NCBI GenBank assembly: GCA_003105305.1 | Contig: PQAQ01000145.1 | Span: forward strand, 1-9,480 | Direction of reading: 5' to 3' | DNA from: Candidatus Methylomirabilota bacterium | GTDB taxonomy: Bacteria; Methylomirabilota; Methylomirabilia; Methylomirabilales; Methylomirabilaceae | DNA length: 9,480 nt | Shown here: piece after piece, positions 1-5,146 of the stretch | How positions within the stretch are numbered: the first letter of the stretch is position 1 | How the letters are laid out: each line of letters starts with the position of its first letter | Notes under the pieces: model-generated | Seen by the model: the letters and a program-made list of their open reading frames with translations, nothing else | Database searches by the model: none | Told to the model about the DNA's origin: nothing | Made by a program: the position numbers and the translations under genes

Positions 1-254
1 GATCCCGGAAGAGCATGGAAGAACGGCTTCTTCTCGACCGGATCGACCTGTAGCGCCCCGACGTAGCCGGTCGGAACCTGCAGGGCGCCCCTCTTGTTGT
101 ACCGGACCCGGCAGACCCCCTGGCGGCCTTCCGGGATCAGACATCGGTGGCCGCACGCATAGCACCGCACCCGCCGGTTGGGAAGTTTCTCATACAACTC
201 CCCTTCTTTGGTGAGCTGCGTCAAGACCTCTGCCAAGGTCATTGTAGCCGGCAT
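1..254 (-). CDS. amrS: AmmeMemoRadiSam-type radical SAM protein, N-terminal part (cut by window edge)
   Basis: The minus-strand frame is open from the ATG at 254-252 to the window start, giving 84 residues. The segment carries four cysteines (C31, C34, C38, C48) in a C-x2-C-x3-C-x9-C arrangement around CYACGHRCLIPEGRQGVC, followed by GALQVDPVEKKPFFHALPG. This is the usual N-terminus of the AmmeMemoRadiSam-system radical SAM enzyme, formerly called a pyruvate-formate-lyase-activating homologue. The radical SAM CX3CX2C motif should lie just beyond the edge and is not visible. GAGAGG five bases before the ATG is a good ribosome site. A second in-frame ATG at residue 5 is less well placed. Family members often sit near AmmeMemoRadiSam A and B genes, and the reaction is not settled. 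The gene is divergent from malic enzyme. Confidence 0.85.
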   Translation of the reverse strand, partial: MPATMTLAEVLTQLTKEGELYEKLPNRRVRCYACGHRCLIPEGRQGVCRVRYNKRGALQVPTGYVGALQVDPVEKKPFFHALPG

Positions 255-334
255 AGCGACCTCTCACGGAAAACCCATTAAGGAACTCAACTCTTAATAA
301 CAATATAGTGATCCGCTCGGCCTCCTACAAGCTG

Positions 335-377
335 CGGCTCTTCCCGGTTTATTGCATGTGGACGAAGAGCCGTTTTT
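335..377 (+). terminator. Intrinsic terminator with no gene upstream on its strand
   Basis: A perfect 9-bp stem (CGGCTCTTC at 335-343 with GAAGAGCCG at 364-372) encloses a 20-base loop and is followed at once by TTTTT (373-377). The T tract follows only on the plus strand, so it stops rightward transcription. The gene to its left runs leftward and the malic enzyme promoter lies to its right, so no coding gene feeds it. A TATAGT -10-like hexamer at 304-309, without a good -35, could start a transcript of roughly 60 bases. The site could end a small RNA, or block antisense transcription leaving the radical SAM gene. Confidence 0.7.
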
Positions 378-385
378 CTGATCGC

Positions 386-412
386 ATCCGAGGATTCATT
401 GACACCTCGGAT
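386..412. promoter_or_regulatory. Operator-like inverted repeat over the malic enzyme promoter
   Basis: Perfect 8-bp arms ATCCGAGG (386-393) and CCTCGGAT (405-412) are separated by 11 bases. The right half of the spacer and the start of the right arm cover the -35 box at 399-404. A third copy of the half-site, CCTCGG at 415-420, touches the -10 box. This layout suits a dimeric repressor that blocks RNA polymerase. The regulator is not identified, and the site is inferred from symmetry and position only. Confidence 0.5.
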
Positions 413-426
413 CGCCTCGGTATAGA
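399..426 (+). promoter_or_regulatory. Sigma70-type promoter for malic enzyme
   Basis: A consensus -35 box TTGACA (399-404) and a -10 box TATAGA (421-426) are 16 bases apart. Transcription should start near 432-435. That places the GTG at 427 upstream of the transcript, so it cannot be the start codon, and supports the ATG at 454 with a leader of about 20 bases. Confidence 0.75.
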
Positions 427-453
427 GTGCATCTACCCCGAGTAGGGCTAGAC

Positions 454-2202
454 ATGATCGATATCAGGGAATTTGTCGATGATCGCACGGGGGAGAGAGT
501 CCTGGAGGTCCCCCTCCGGGGTCGGCCATTGCTGGACTGCTCCCTGTTCAACAAGGGAACGGCCTTTTCCGAACAGGAGCGGCGCGACTTCGGCCTGGTC
601 GGCCTGCTGCCTTCCTACGTCAGCACCTTAGAGGGGCAGGCGACACGGAGGTATGAGGAGTATCTGAAGAAGACGACGGCGCTGGAGCGCTTTCTCTTTC
701 TGCGCGCCCTGCAGGACCGGAACGAAACGCTATTTTACCGCCTGCTGCACGACCATCTTGCCGAGATGCTCCCGATTATCTACACGCCGGAGGTGGGGGA
801 GGCCTGTCAGCGCTACAGTCACATCTACCATCGCTCTCGCGGACTGTTCATCTCCTATCCACAACGGCACGAGCTGGACACCATTCTGGACAACCGGCCG
901 TTTCGCCAGGTAGATGTCATCGTCGTGACCGACGGCGAGCGCATCCTCGGGCTCGGCGATCAGGGCGTGGGCGGGATCGGCATTTCAGTCGGCAAGCTGG
1001 CCCTGTACACCGTGTGCGGCGGGGTAGACCCAGGTCGGACGCTGCCGGTTGTGCTCGACGTTGGGACAAACAATCCGGAGCGGCTGGCGGACCCGCACTA
1101 CCTCGGCTGGCGGCATGAACGCGTGCGCGGGCCGGACTACGACGCCTTCGTGGAGGAGTTCATACAGGCCGTGGAGCGGCACCTGCCCGGCGTGCTGCTG
1201 CAGTGGGAGGACTTTGGCAAAGATCATGCCCGCACACTACGGGACCGCTACCGCGACCGGCTCTGCAGTTTCAACGACGACATCCAGGGGACCGCGGCGG
1301 TGACCCTCGCGGCCTTGCTGACAGGGGGGCGGGCCACCGGCTGTCCTCTGGTCAGCCAGCGCGTCGTCATCTTGGGTCCCGGCTCGGCCGGAACGGGCAT
1401 CAGTGATCTGCTGGTGGCGGCGCTGGTCCGGGAGGGGTTGTCTGAGGATGAGGCCAAAGCGCGGCTCTGGCTGGTCGGGCGTCATGGTCTGCTGCACACG
1501 GGAATGCGCGATCTCAAACCGGCTCAGCAGCGGTACCGCCAGCCGCTGGAGCGGCTCACCGACTGGACGCGCGGGCCGGCCGGAGAGATTTTCCTGGCCG
1601 AGGTGGTGCGTCGCGTGCAGCCGACGGCGCTGATCGGCGTGACCGGCAATCCCGGCCTCTTCACTGAAGACGTCATCCGGACCATGGCCCGGCAGGTCGA
1701 GCGGCCCATCCTCTTGCCGCTCTCCAACCCGACGACCCAGCGCGAGGCCGCGCCGGCCGACCTCGTGGCCTGGACTGAGGGGCGGGCGCTGGTGGCGACC
1801 GGCAGCCCTTTCCCGCCTGTCGCGCACCAGGGGCGCACGATCCCGATCAGCCAGTGCAACAACGCCTATGTCTTCCCCGGGCTGGGTCTGGGTGTGATCG
1901 CCTCGGGGGCCCGGCGTGTCACCGACGAGATGTTTCTGGCGGCAGCCCGGGTCCTGAGCGACAGCGCGCCCAAGCCGGCAGGACTCGACGCGCCCCTCCT
2001 ACCGCCGCTTGCAGAGATCCGCGCCCTATCGCGTCGCATCGCGCTGGCCGTGGGAATCGAGGCCCAACGCCAGGGGCTCGCTCAGCGAACCTCACTCCAG
2101 GAGTGGGAGCAAACGCTGGATGCCAGGCGGTGGGAGCCGCGTTATCGGCCCATGCGTCCCCAACGCCCAAGTACACGGAGCGTACTCACCAGCCGAAGTT
2201 GA
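454..2202 (+). CDS. maeA: NAD-type malic enzyme (malate dehydrogenase, oxaloacetate-decarboxylating)
   Basis: This 582-residue protein matches the E. coli MaeA/SfcA class nearly end to end (usual length about 565). It oxidatively decarboxylates L-malate to pyruvate and CO2 in the cytoplasm. Visible elements: the malic N-domain with LFNKGTAFS near 31-39 and NETLFYR near 90-96; catalytic Tyr110 in PIIYTPEVG; Lys181 in the GLGDQGVGGIG...GK block; metal ligands Glu252-Asp253 (WEDF) and Asp276 (SFNDDIQGT); the Rossmann glycines GPGSAGTG at 308-315; SNPT at 424-427; and QCNN at 467-470. The ATG at 454 is preferred over the GTG at 427 because the latter abuts the -10 box. GAGTAGGG lies just upstream as the ribosome site. 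At the end of the second Rossmann strand the usual Asp (VDR in E. coli) is Gly342-Arg343, so the cofactor could be NADP rather than NAD. The gene appears to be single, with a weak terminator after it. Confidence 0.95.
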   Translation: MIDIREFVDDRTGERVLEVPLRGRPLLDCSLFNKGTAFSEQERRDFGLVGLLPSYVSTLEGQATRRYEEYLKKTTALERFLFLRALQDRNETLFYRLLHDHLAEMLPIIYTPEVGEACQRYSHIYHRSRGLFISYPQRHELDTILDNRPFRQVDVIVVTDGERILGLGDQGVGGIGISVGKLALYTVCGGVDPGRTLPVVLDVGTNNPERLADPHYLGWRHERVRGPDYDAFVEEFIQAVERHLPGVLLQWEDFGKDHARTLRDRYRDRLCSFNDDIQGTAAVTLAALLTGGRATGCPLVSQRVVILGPGSAGTGISDLLVAALVREGLSEDEAKARLWLVGRHGLLHTGMRDLKPAQQRYRQPLERLTDWTRGPAGEIFLAEVVRRVQPTALIGVTGNPGLFTEDVIRTMARQVERPILLPLSNPTTQREAAPADLVAWTEGRALVATGSPFPPVAHQGRTIPISQCNNAYVFPGLGLGVIASGARRVTDEMFLAAARVLSDSAPKPAGLDAPLLPPLAEIRALSRRIALAVGIEAQRQGLAQRTSLQEWEQTLDARRWEPRYRPMRPQRPSTRSVLTSRS

Positions 2203-2214
2203 CCGGGCCGCCGT

Positions 2215-2242
2215 CTTGATCGTCCGCGCATCAAGGTCTTTT
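2215..2242 (+). terminator. Weak terminator after malic enzyme
   Basis: A 6-bp stem (CTTGAT 2215-2220 with ATCAAG 2230-2235) encloses a 9-base loop, can be extended by two G-T pairs, and is followed by GTCTTTT. It lies 12 bases beyond the malic enzyme stop. The stem is short and AT-containing, so termination may be partial. Confidence 0.4.
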
Positions 2243-2345
2243 GAATAGTTGGGCCGCTTCCTCTCATGGCTACCCCGCCGAACATACAGAAACTTCCCGT
2301 GCCGCTTAAGAGGCCCACGTACAACTGTATCGCCCCTGTTGGCAC

Positions 2346-2374
2346 TTGTATTTGTGTACGCTTGTGCATATACC
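2346..2374 (+). promoter_or_regulatory. Predicted promoter of the brnTA locus, with TTGTG direct repeats
   Basis: A -35-like TTGTAT (2346-2351) and a -10-like TATACC (2369-2374) are 17 bases apart. The -10 ends six bases before the toxin ATG at 2381 and no Shine-Dalgarno sequence is present, so the mRNA may start at or next to the ATG. Inside the spacer, TTGTG occurs at 2352-2356 and 2362-2366, exactly one helical turn apart. This is plausible for a ribbon-helix-helix autorepressor such as BrnA. A TACA-AC-TGTA near-palindrome lies further upstream at 2320-2329. Confidence 0.45.
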
Positions 2375-2380
2375 CCCTGC

Positions 2381-2649
2381 ATGGACTATGAATGGGATAG
2401 GCGAAGGCACGGAGTAATCGCAAGAAACACGGCACCTCCTTTGCCGACGCTGTCGTCGTGCTGGAGGACGAGCAAGCCATTACTGTTCCAGACGACAACC
2501 CGAACGAAGAGCGATTCATTACCATTGGCATGGACGCGTTCGGCCAAGTGTTAGTGGTGATCTACACCTGGCGCAGAGAAGAGACGATCCGCATCATTTC
2601 CGCACGTAAGGCGACGCGGGCCGAGCGCCGGCAGTATGAGGAAGGGTGA
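2381..2649 (+). pseudogene. brnT: BrnT family toxin, frameshifted near its start
   Basis: BrnT is a RelE-fold ribonuclease toxin paired with BrnA. The normal N-terminus MDYEWD is read from the ATG at 2381. The frame must then change at 2398-2401, because the next BrnT residues (AKARSN then RKKHGTSF) are encoded from 2401 in another frame. That second frame runs to the TGA at 2647 through ERFITIGMDAFGQVL, RIISARKAT and RAERRQYEEG, all typical of BrnT. One missing base between GAT (2396-2398) and GCG (2401-2403) explains everything; with it restored the protein has about 90 residues, the normal family length. A natural -1 slip would hit TAG at 2398-2400. The only nearby restart in the downstream frame is the GTG at 2458, which would give a 63-residue fragment. 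Either the toxin is broken or this is a sequencing error. BrnA follows after four bases. Confidence 0.85.
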
Positions 2650-2653
2650 GGCG

Positions 2654-2908
2654 ATGAAGGCACAGTATGACTTTCGCAAGGGTAAACGTGGGGCGGTGGT
2701 GCGTGTGCCGCGCGGTAAGACGCGCATCACCATTCGCTTGGATGATGACGTATTGGAATGGTTTCGCGCCCAGGCGGAGGAAGCGGGAGGGGGAAACTAT
2801 CAGACACTGATCAATGAAGCCCTGAAGGAGTACGTTGAGCGGCGGCACGAACCGCTCGAGGTGATCCTGCGGCGTGTGGTGCGTGAGGAGTTGCGTGCGG
2901 TAGGGTAA
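2654..2908 (+). CDS. brnA: BrnA family antitoxin (ribbon-helix-helix)
   Basis: This 84-residue protein begins MKAQYDFRKGKRGAVV, then KTRITIRLDDDVLEWFRAQA and GGGNYQTLINEALKEYV, the hallmark order of BrnA antitoxins. The N-terminal part (about 1-22) contacts the toxin. The part from about residue 25 forms the ribbon-helix-helix DNA-binding fold that dimerises and represses the operon. The ATG at 2654 is chosen over the one at 2636, because the family starts with MKA-YDF and AGGAAGG sits at a suitable distance before it; the upstream ATG lies inside brnT. The gene is intact although its toxin partner is frameshifted, so it may persist as a repressor or as protection against related toxins. The last third is charged (ERRHEPLEVILRRVVREELRAVG) and probably helical. 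Confidence 0.9.
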   Translation: MKAQYDFRKGKRGAVVRVPRGKTRITIRLDDDVLEWFRAQAEEAGGGNYQTLINEALKEYVERRHEPLEVILRRVVREELRAVG

Positions 2909-3357
2909 AGCAGGGCTCGGCCCAACGCGGGCCGCAACCGACCGTACTGCGCGCGGATGTCACGCGCGGGCTTTTCATCAACTGTTCTGGCCTCGGCGAA
3001 GGAGTCGTCGGGACACCGCGCAGCGATTGAGCTTGACCGTTGAACCACGCGGGTAGAAGCGATCAGAGCCCAGCGGATTGCTTCGGATTGAATCCCGAGA
3101 GCGGCTCACTTGGGGGGAGAATAGGCCGCCGAGGATGGCAGCGTTTGTCGACCACAATCGTCTTGACCGGTTAGGCTAAGTATGGGAGATTACAAATAAA
3201 ATCGTTGTCGAGAAGCGGAGTCGATCCAGGAGATAGGCCGCCGGCCTTTGTCGGCTTCAAGAGCGGCTCACCTATAGTTCGCCCCCATAGGAGCCTTGAC
3301 TGCGATCACATTCGAGATGAGGCTTGCCATTTACACCTATCAGTGTATACTGGATTC
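2909..3357. other. Non-coding stretch between the two TA loci, with short repeats
   Basis: I find no protein with family-like sequence on either strand in these roughly 450 bases. Contents: a hairpin CGGCCC-AACGC-GGGCCG (2918-2934) nine bases after the brnA stop, without a T tract; two copies of GAGCGGCTCAC (about 3099 and 3261); two copies of ATAGGCCGCCG (about 3121 and 3233), in swapped order relative to the first pair; and several TTGTCG words. It may be a remnant of rearranged or inserted DNA. The last 35 bases hold the hicA promoter. Confidence 0.5.
3324..3351 (+). promoter_or_regulatory. Promoter and operator-like repeat of the hicAB locus
   Basis: A -35 box TTGCCA (3324-3329) and a -10 box TATACT (3346-3351) are 16 bases apart. 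The inverted repeat TACAC-N6-GTGTA (3332-3347) fills the spacer and runs into the -10, a natural place for repression by the DNA-binding antitoxin HicB. The -10 ends six bases before the hicA ATG and there is no Shine-Dalgarno site, so the transcript may be leaderless. Confidence 0.65.
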
Positions 3358-3537
3358 ATGAAGCGACGAGATCTTGAAAAGAGGTTGCGTGCTCTGGGTT
3401 GGAACCTCGTTCGGCATGGTGCTCGTCACGATGTTTGGTCGGATGGCGAACAGGAGATCGCCATCCCGAGACACAATGAGATCAACGAATACACCGCCAA
3501 GGCAATCCTCAAGGAGGCCGGAGGAGGTCAGTCATGA
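3358..3537 (+). CDS. hicA: HicA family mRNA-cleaving toxin
   Basis: This 59-residue protein has the double-stranded-RNA-binding-like HicA fold: MKRRDLEKRLRALGW, then NLVRHGARHDVWS with the likely catalytic His in ARHDVW, and IPRHNEINEYTAKAILKEAG. The length is normal for HicA, a ribosome-independent mRNA interferase. The ATG at 3358 matches family N-termini and lies just past the -10 box; an upstream extension of the frame is untranscribed promoter DNA. The stop overlaps the hicB start (ATGA, 3534-3537), implying translational coupling of toxin and antitoxin. All recognisable HicA features are intact, so the toxin looks functional. Confidence 0.92.
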   Translation: MKRRDLEKRLRALGWNLVRHGARHDVWSDGEQEIAIPRHNEINEYTAKAILKEAGGGQS

Positions 3538-3950
3538 GATTTGCGGGAAGAGTTTTCAAGTCGGACCGGTATTGGGCCATTGAAGTTCCAATACTGAGTG
3601 TGGTTTCCCAGGGACGAACAAAGAAGGAAGCCTTTGACATGATCGCCGATGCGATTGAAACACTCGTCAACAAACCCGATTTCAAGATTCATGTCTTTTC
3701 CGGGAAAGGCGAGTATTTCGAGGTGGGCGCCTCCGATGAATCCACTCTCACGGCTTTCCTTCTCCGGCGCGAGCGGATCAAATCCGGGCTGTCTCTCGCC
3801 GAGGTTGCGCGGAAACTGGGATCCAAGTCCCTGAACACCTACGCTCGCTACGAGCAAGGCAGAACAGTCCCGACCGTACCAAAACTGAGTCAGCTTCTAG
3901 TTGCGGTGGCATCGAGGAAAGACTTCGTTCTCACGGAAAGTCAGGTCTGA
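3534..3950 (+). CDS. hicB: HicB family antitoxin with C-terminal XRE-type helix-turn-helix
   Basis: The 138-residue protein has two parts. Residues about 1-65 form the HicB partial RNase H-like fold (YWAIEVPILSVVSQGRTKKEAFDMIADAIE), which binds and blocks HicA. Residues about 78-130 form a Cro/C1-type helix-turn-helix (RRERIKSGLSLAEVARKLG, then NTYARYEQGR and VPKLSQLL), used to bind the operon operator. Other HicB proteins carry a ribbon-helix-helix domain instead, so this is the XRE subclass. The ATG overlaps the hicA stop by four bases. The likely target is the TACAC-N6-GTGTA repeat in the promoter. No terminator is evident after it. Confidence 0.9.
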   Translation: MRFAGRVFKSDRYWAIEVPILSVVSQGRTKKEAFDMIADAIETLVNKPDFKIHVFSGKGEYFEVGASDESTLTAFLLRRERIKSGLSLAEVARKLGSKSLNTYARYEQGRTVPTVPKLSQLLVAVASRKDFVLTESQV

Positions 3951-4139
3951 AAGGTTGCGGGCGATCAAGGGCATGCACTCGGGCGGGCAATCGTTGGCGC
4001 GCGTGTCGCGTTCCACACGTGATGACCCTCGTGCCTGTGAGCGACTGGGACCATGAGAGCACCGTGCATGACCGATGCCGGGTCTGTTTGGGACGACGGG
4101 TCACGTGAGGGATGTGGCACTGATTAGGAGGGTGTGGGC

Positions 4140-4550
4140 ATGAGTAGTACGGTCGAAGTACCGAACTTGGCACACGTCATCACGCGGTACCGCTTCGCGT
4201 ACCTGATGACGACCAGCCCCACGGGCGCGCCGCATGCGGTGGCAGTCGCCGCGGTGCTGCACGGCGGCACCCTGGTCGTCAACGACATCGGTCGCTGCAG
4301 CCGCGAGAACGCACTGGCGCGGCCGGCCGTCGGCCTGGTCTGGCCGCCGCACTCCGACGCGGACTACTCGCTGATCGTCGACGGGCAGGCCGCCGTGACC
4401 GGCGACTCGTTGCGGATCACGCCGACCCGTGCGGTCCTCCACCGTTCGACGCGGTCTGCCGCGCCCACTGGATCGGGGGCCTGCGACTCCGATTGCGTGG
4501 AGCTCGATCTGAGCCTCTCGTCCGACCGGCCGATGATGCGGGGAATATGA
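4140..4550 (+). CDS. PPOX-fold (pyridoxamine 5'-phosphate oxidase-like) flavin-binding family protein
   Basis: The 136-residue protein begins MSSTVEVPNLAHVITRYRFAYL and continues TTSPTGAPHAVAVAAVLHGGTLVV, typical of the split beta-barrel that binds FMN or F420 in small PPOX-like proteins. Later elements are ALARPAVGLVWPP, DYSLIVDGQAAV and a cysteine-rich GACDSDCVEL near the end, a pattern I associate with actinobacterial members. The substrate is unknown. The ATG at 4140 has AGGAGG eight bases upstream; the in-frame GTG at 4134 is too close to that site. Codons end almost always in G or C, more uniformly than in the TA genes next to it, so recent transfer is possible. The last 13 residues after CVEL may be an added tail. 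It stands alone and is convergent with the CBS gene. Confidence 0.7.
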   Translation: MSSTVEVPNLAHVITRYRFAYLMTTSPTGAPHAVAVAAVLHGGTLVVNDIGRCSRENALARPAVGLVWPPHSDADYSLIVDGQAAVTGDSLRITPTRAVLHRSTRSAAPTGSGACDSDCVELDLSLSSDRPMMRGI

Positions 4551-4595
4551 ATCGGTAGCCACTGAACCTGCCGGCTCACCCGCCGTCTGAACCGA

Positions 4596-4610
4596 CGCCG
4601 CTGCGCGGCG
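4596..4610. other. GC hairpin between convergent genes
   Basis: CGCCGC-TGC-GCGGCG forms a perfect 6-bp stem with a three-base loop in the gap between the PPOX-like gene and the CBS gene. Neither strand has a T tract after it. It may act as a weak or Rho-assisted stop for both. A second pair, GGCAAT (4646-4651) and ATTGCC (4665-4670), is also present. Confidence 0.25.
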
Positions 4611-4684
4611 CGGCTCAACTCTGTCGTGCGAGACTGGGCGGTTCAGGCAATTGCTGCCGGATGGATTGCCCACCCCAATGACCT

Positions 4685-5098
4685 TTACGAAGCCTCCTCC
4701 AGATCGATCAGGGCACGGATCATGTCCGTCTCGGTAATAATGCCGACGACCTTCCCACCCTTCAGCACCGGGAGCGCCCCAATCCGCCGATTGAGAAGCT
4801 GATGCGCCGCCTCTGCGATCCGAGTCTCCGGCGTCACGGTGATCACCTTCTTGGTCATGATCTCTTTCACAGTCACTTTATCCAGCAAGTAATGAATCTC
4901 GTAAATGGACAGGCTGGTGGCAGGAGAGGGCCTCATCAGTCGAAAGTCCCGATCGGTAACGATTCCGCGCAGTTTGCCGTTGTCGGTCACAACAAGATGT
5001 CGAATACTCTTCTTCTTCATCATGTACAGCGCCGCGTTGGCCTGTTCATCGGGCCCGACCGTGACCACCTTGGTCTGCATGTACCGTTTTACCAGCAT
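4685..5098 (-). CDS. Tandem CBS-domain protein
   Basis: The 137-residue protein is two CBS motifs and little else. CBS1 spans about 1-55 and ends GIVTDRD (45-51). CBS2 spans about 75-130 and ends GIITETD (119-125). VKRYM and VKEIM mark the repeat starts. Such stand-alone CBS pairs form a Bateman module that binds adenine nucleotides (AMP, ATP, SAM) and serve as energy or ligand sensors, often through a partner protein. No catalytic, DNA-binding or membrane segment is present. AGGAGG lies close before the ATG at 5098. It follows the thiamine diphosphate enzyme gene by 48 bases on the same strand with no terminator between, so co-transcription is likely; a regulatory link to that enzyme is only a guess. 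Confidence 0.9.
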   Translation of the reverse strand: MLVKRYMQTKVVTVGPDEQANAALYMMKKKSIRHLVVTDNGKLRGIVTDRDFRLMRPSPATSLSIYEIHYLLDKVTVKEIMTKKVITVTPETRIAEAAHQLLNRRIGALPVLKGGKVVGIITETDMIRALIDLEEAS

Positions 5099-5146
5099 CG
5101 CTCCTCCTTTACGTTGAGACGGTTTCGTCGGGTGGACTTTTCTACA

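Noticed and set aside
427..453. GTG at 427 as malic enzyme start
   Set aside because: It lies directly after the -10 box and upstream of the expected transcription start; the ATG at 454 fits better.
2396..2403. Programmed frameshift producing full BrnT
   Set aside because: A -1 shift reads TAG at once, a +2 shift would be needed, and there is no slippery heptamer.
2249..2554. Plus-strand frame of 101 codons as a separate gene
   Set aside because: Only its MDYEWD segment is meaningful, as the N-terminus of frameshifted brnT; the rest is out of frame.
2960..3110. Possible protein remnant on the minus strand (SDRFYPRGSTVKLNR and nearby)
   Set aside because: It looks slightly protein-like, but I cannot match it to a family, and no start or ribosome site supports it.
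3050..3180. Possible tRNA-like or CRISPR-like sequence
   Set aside because: No cloverleaf with conserved T-loop can be drawn, and the repeats are too few and irregular for a CRISPR array.
3205..3357. N-terminal extension of hicA
   Set aside because: It spans the promoter and operator and lacks resemblance to HicA; homologues start at the ATG at 3358.
4101..4673. Minus-strand frame of 190 codons
   Set aside because: It is a shadow of the PPOX-like gene, with low-complexity Arg-rich sequence and no recognised domain.
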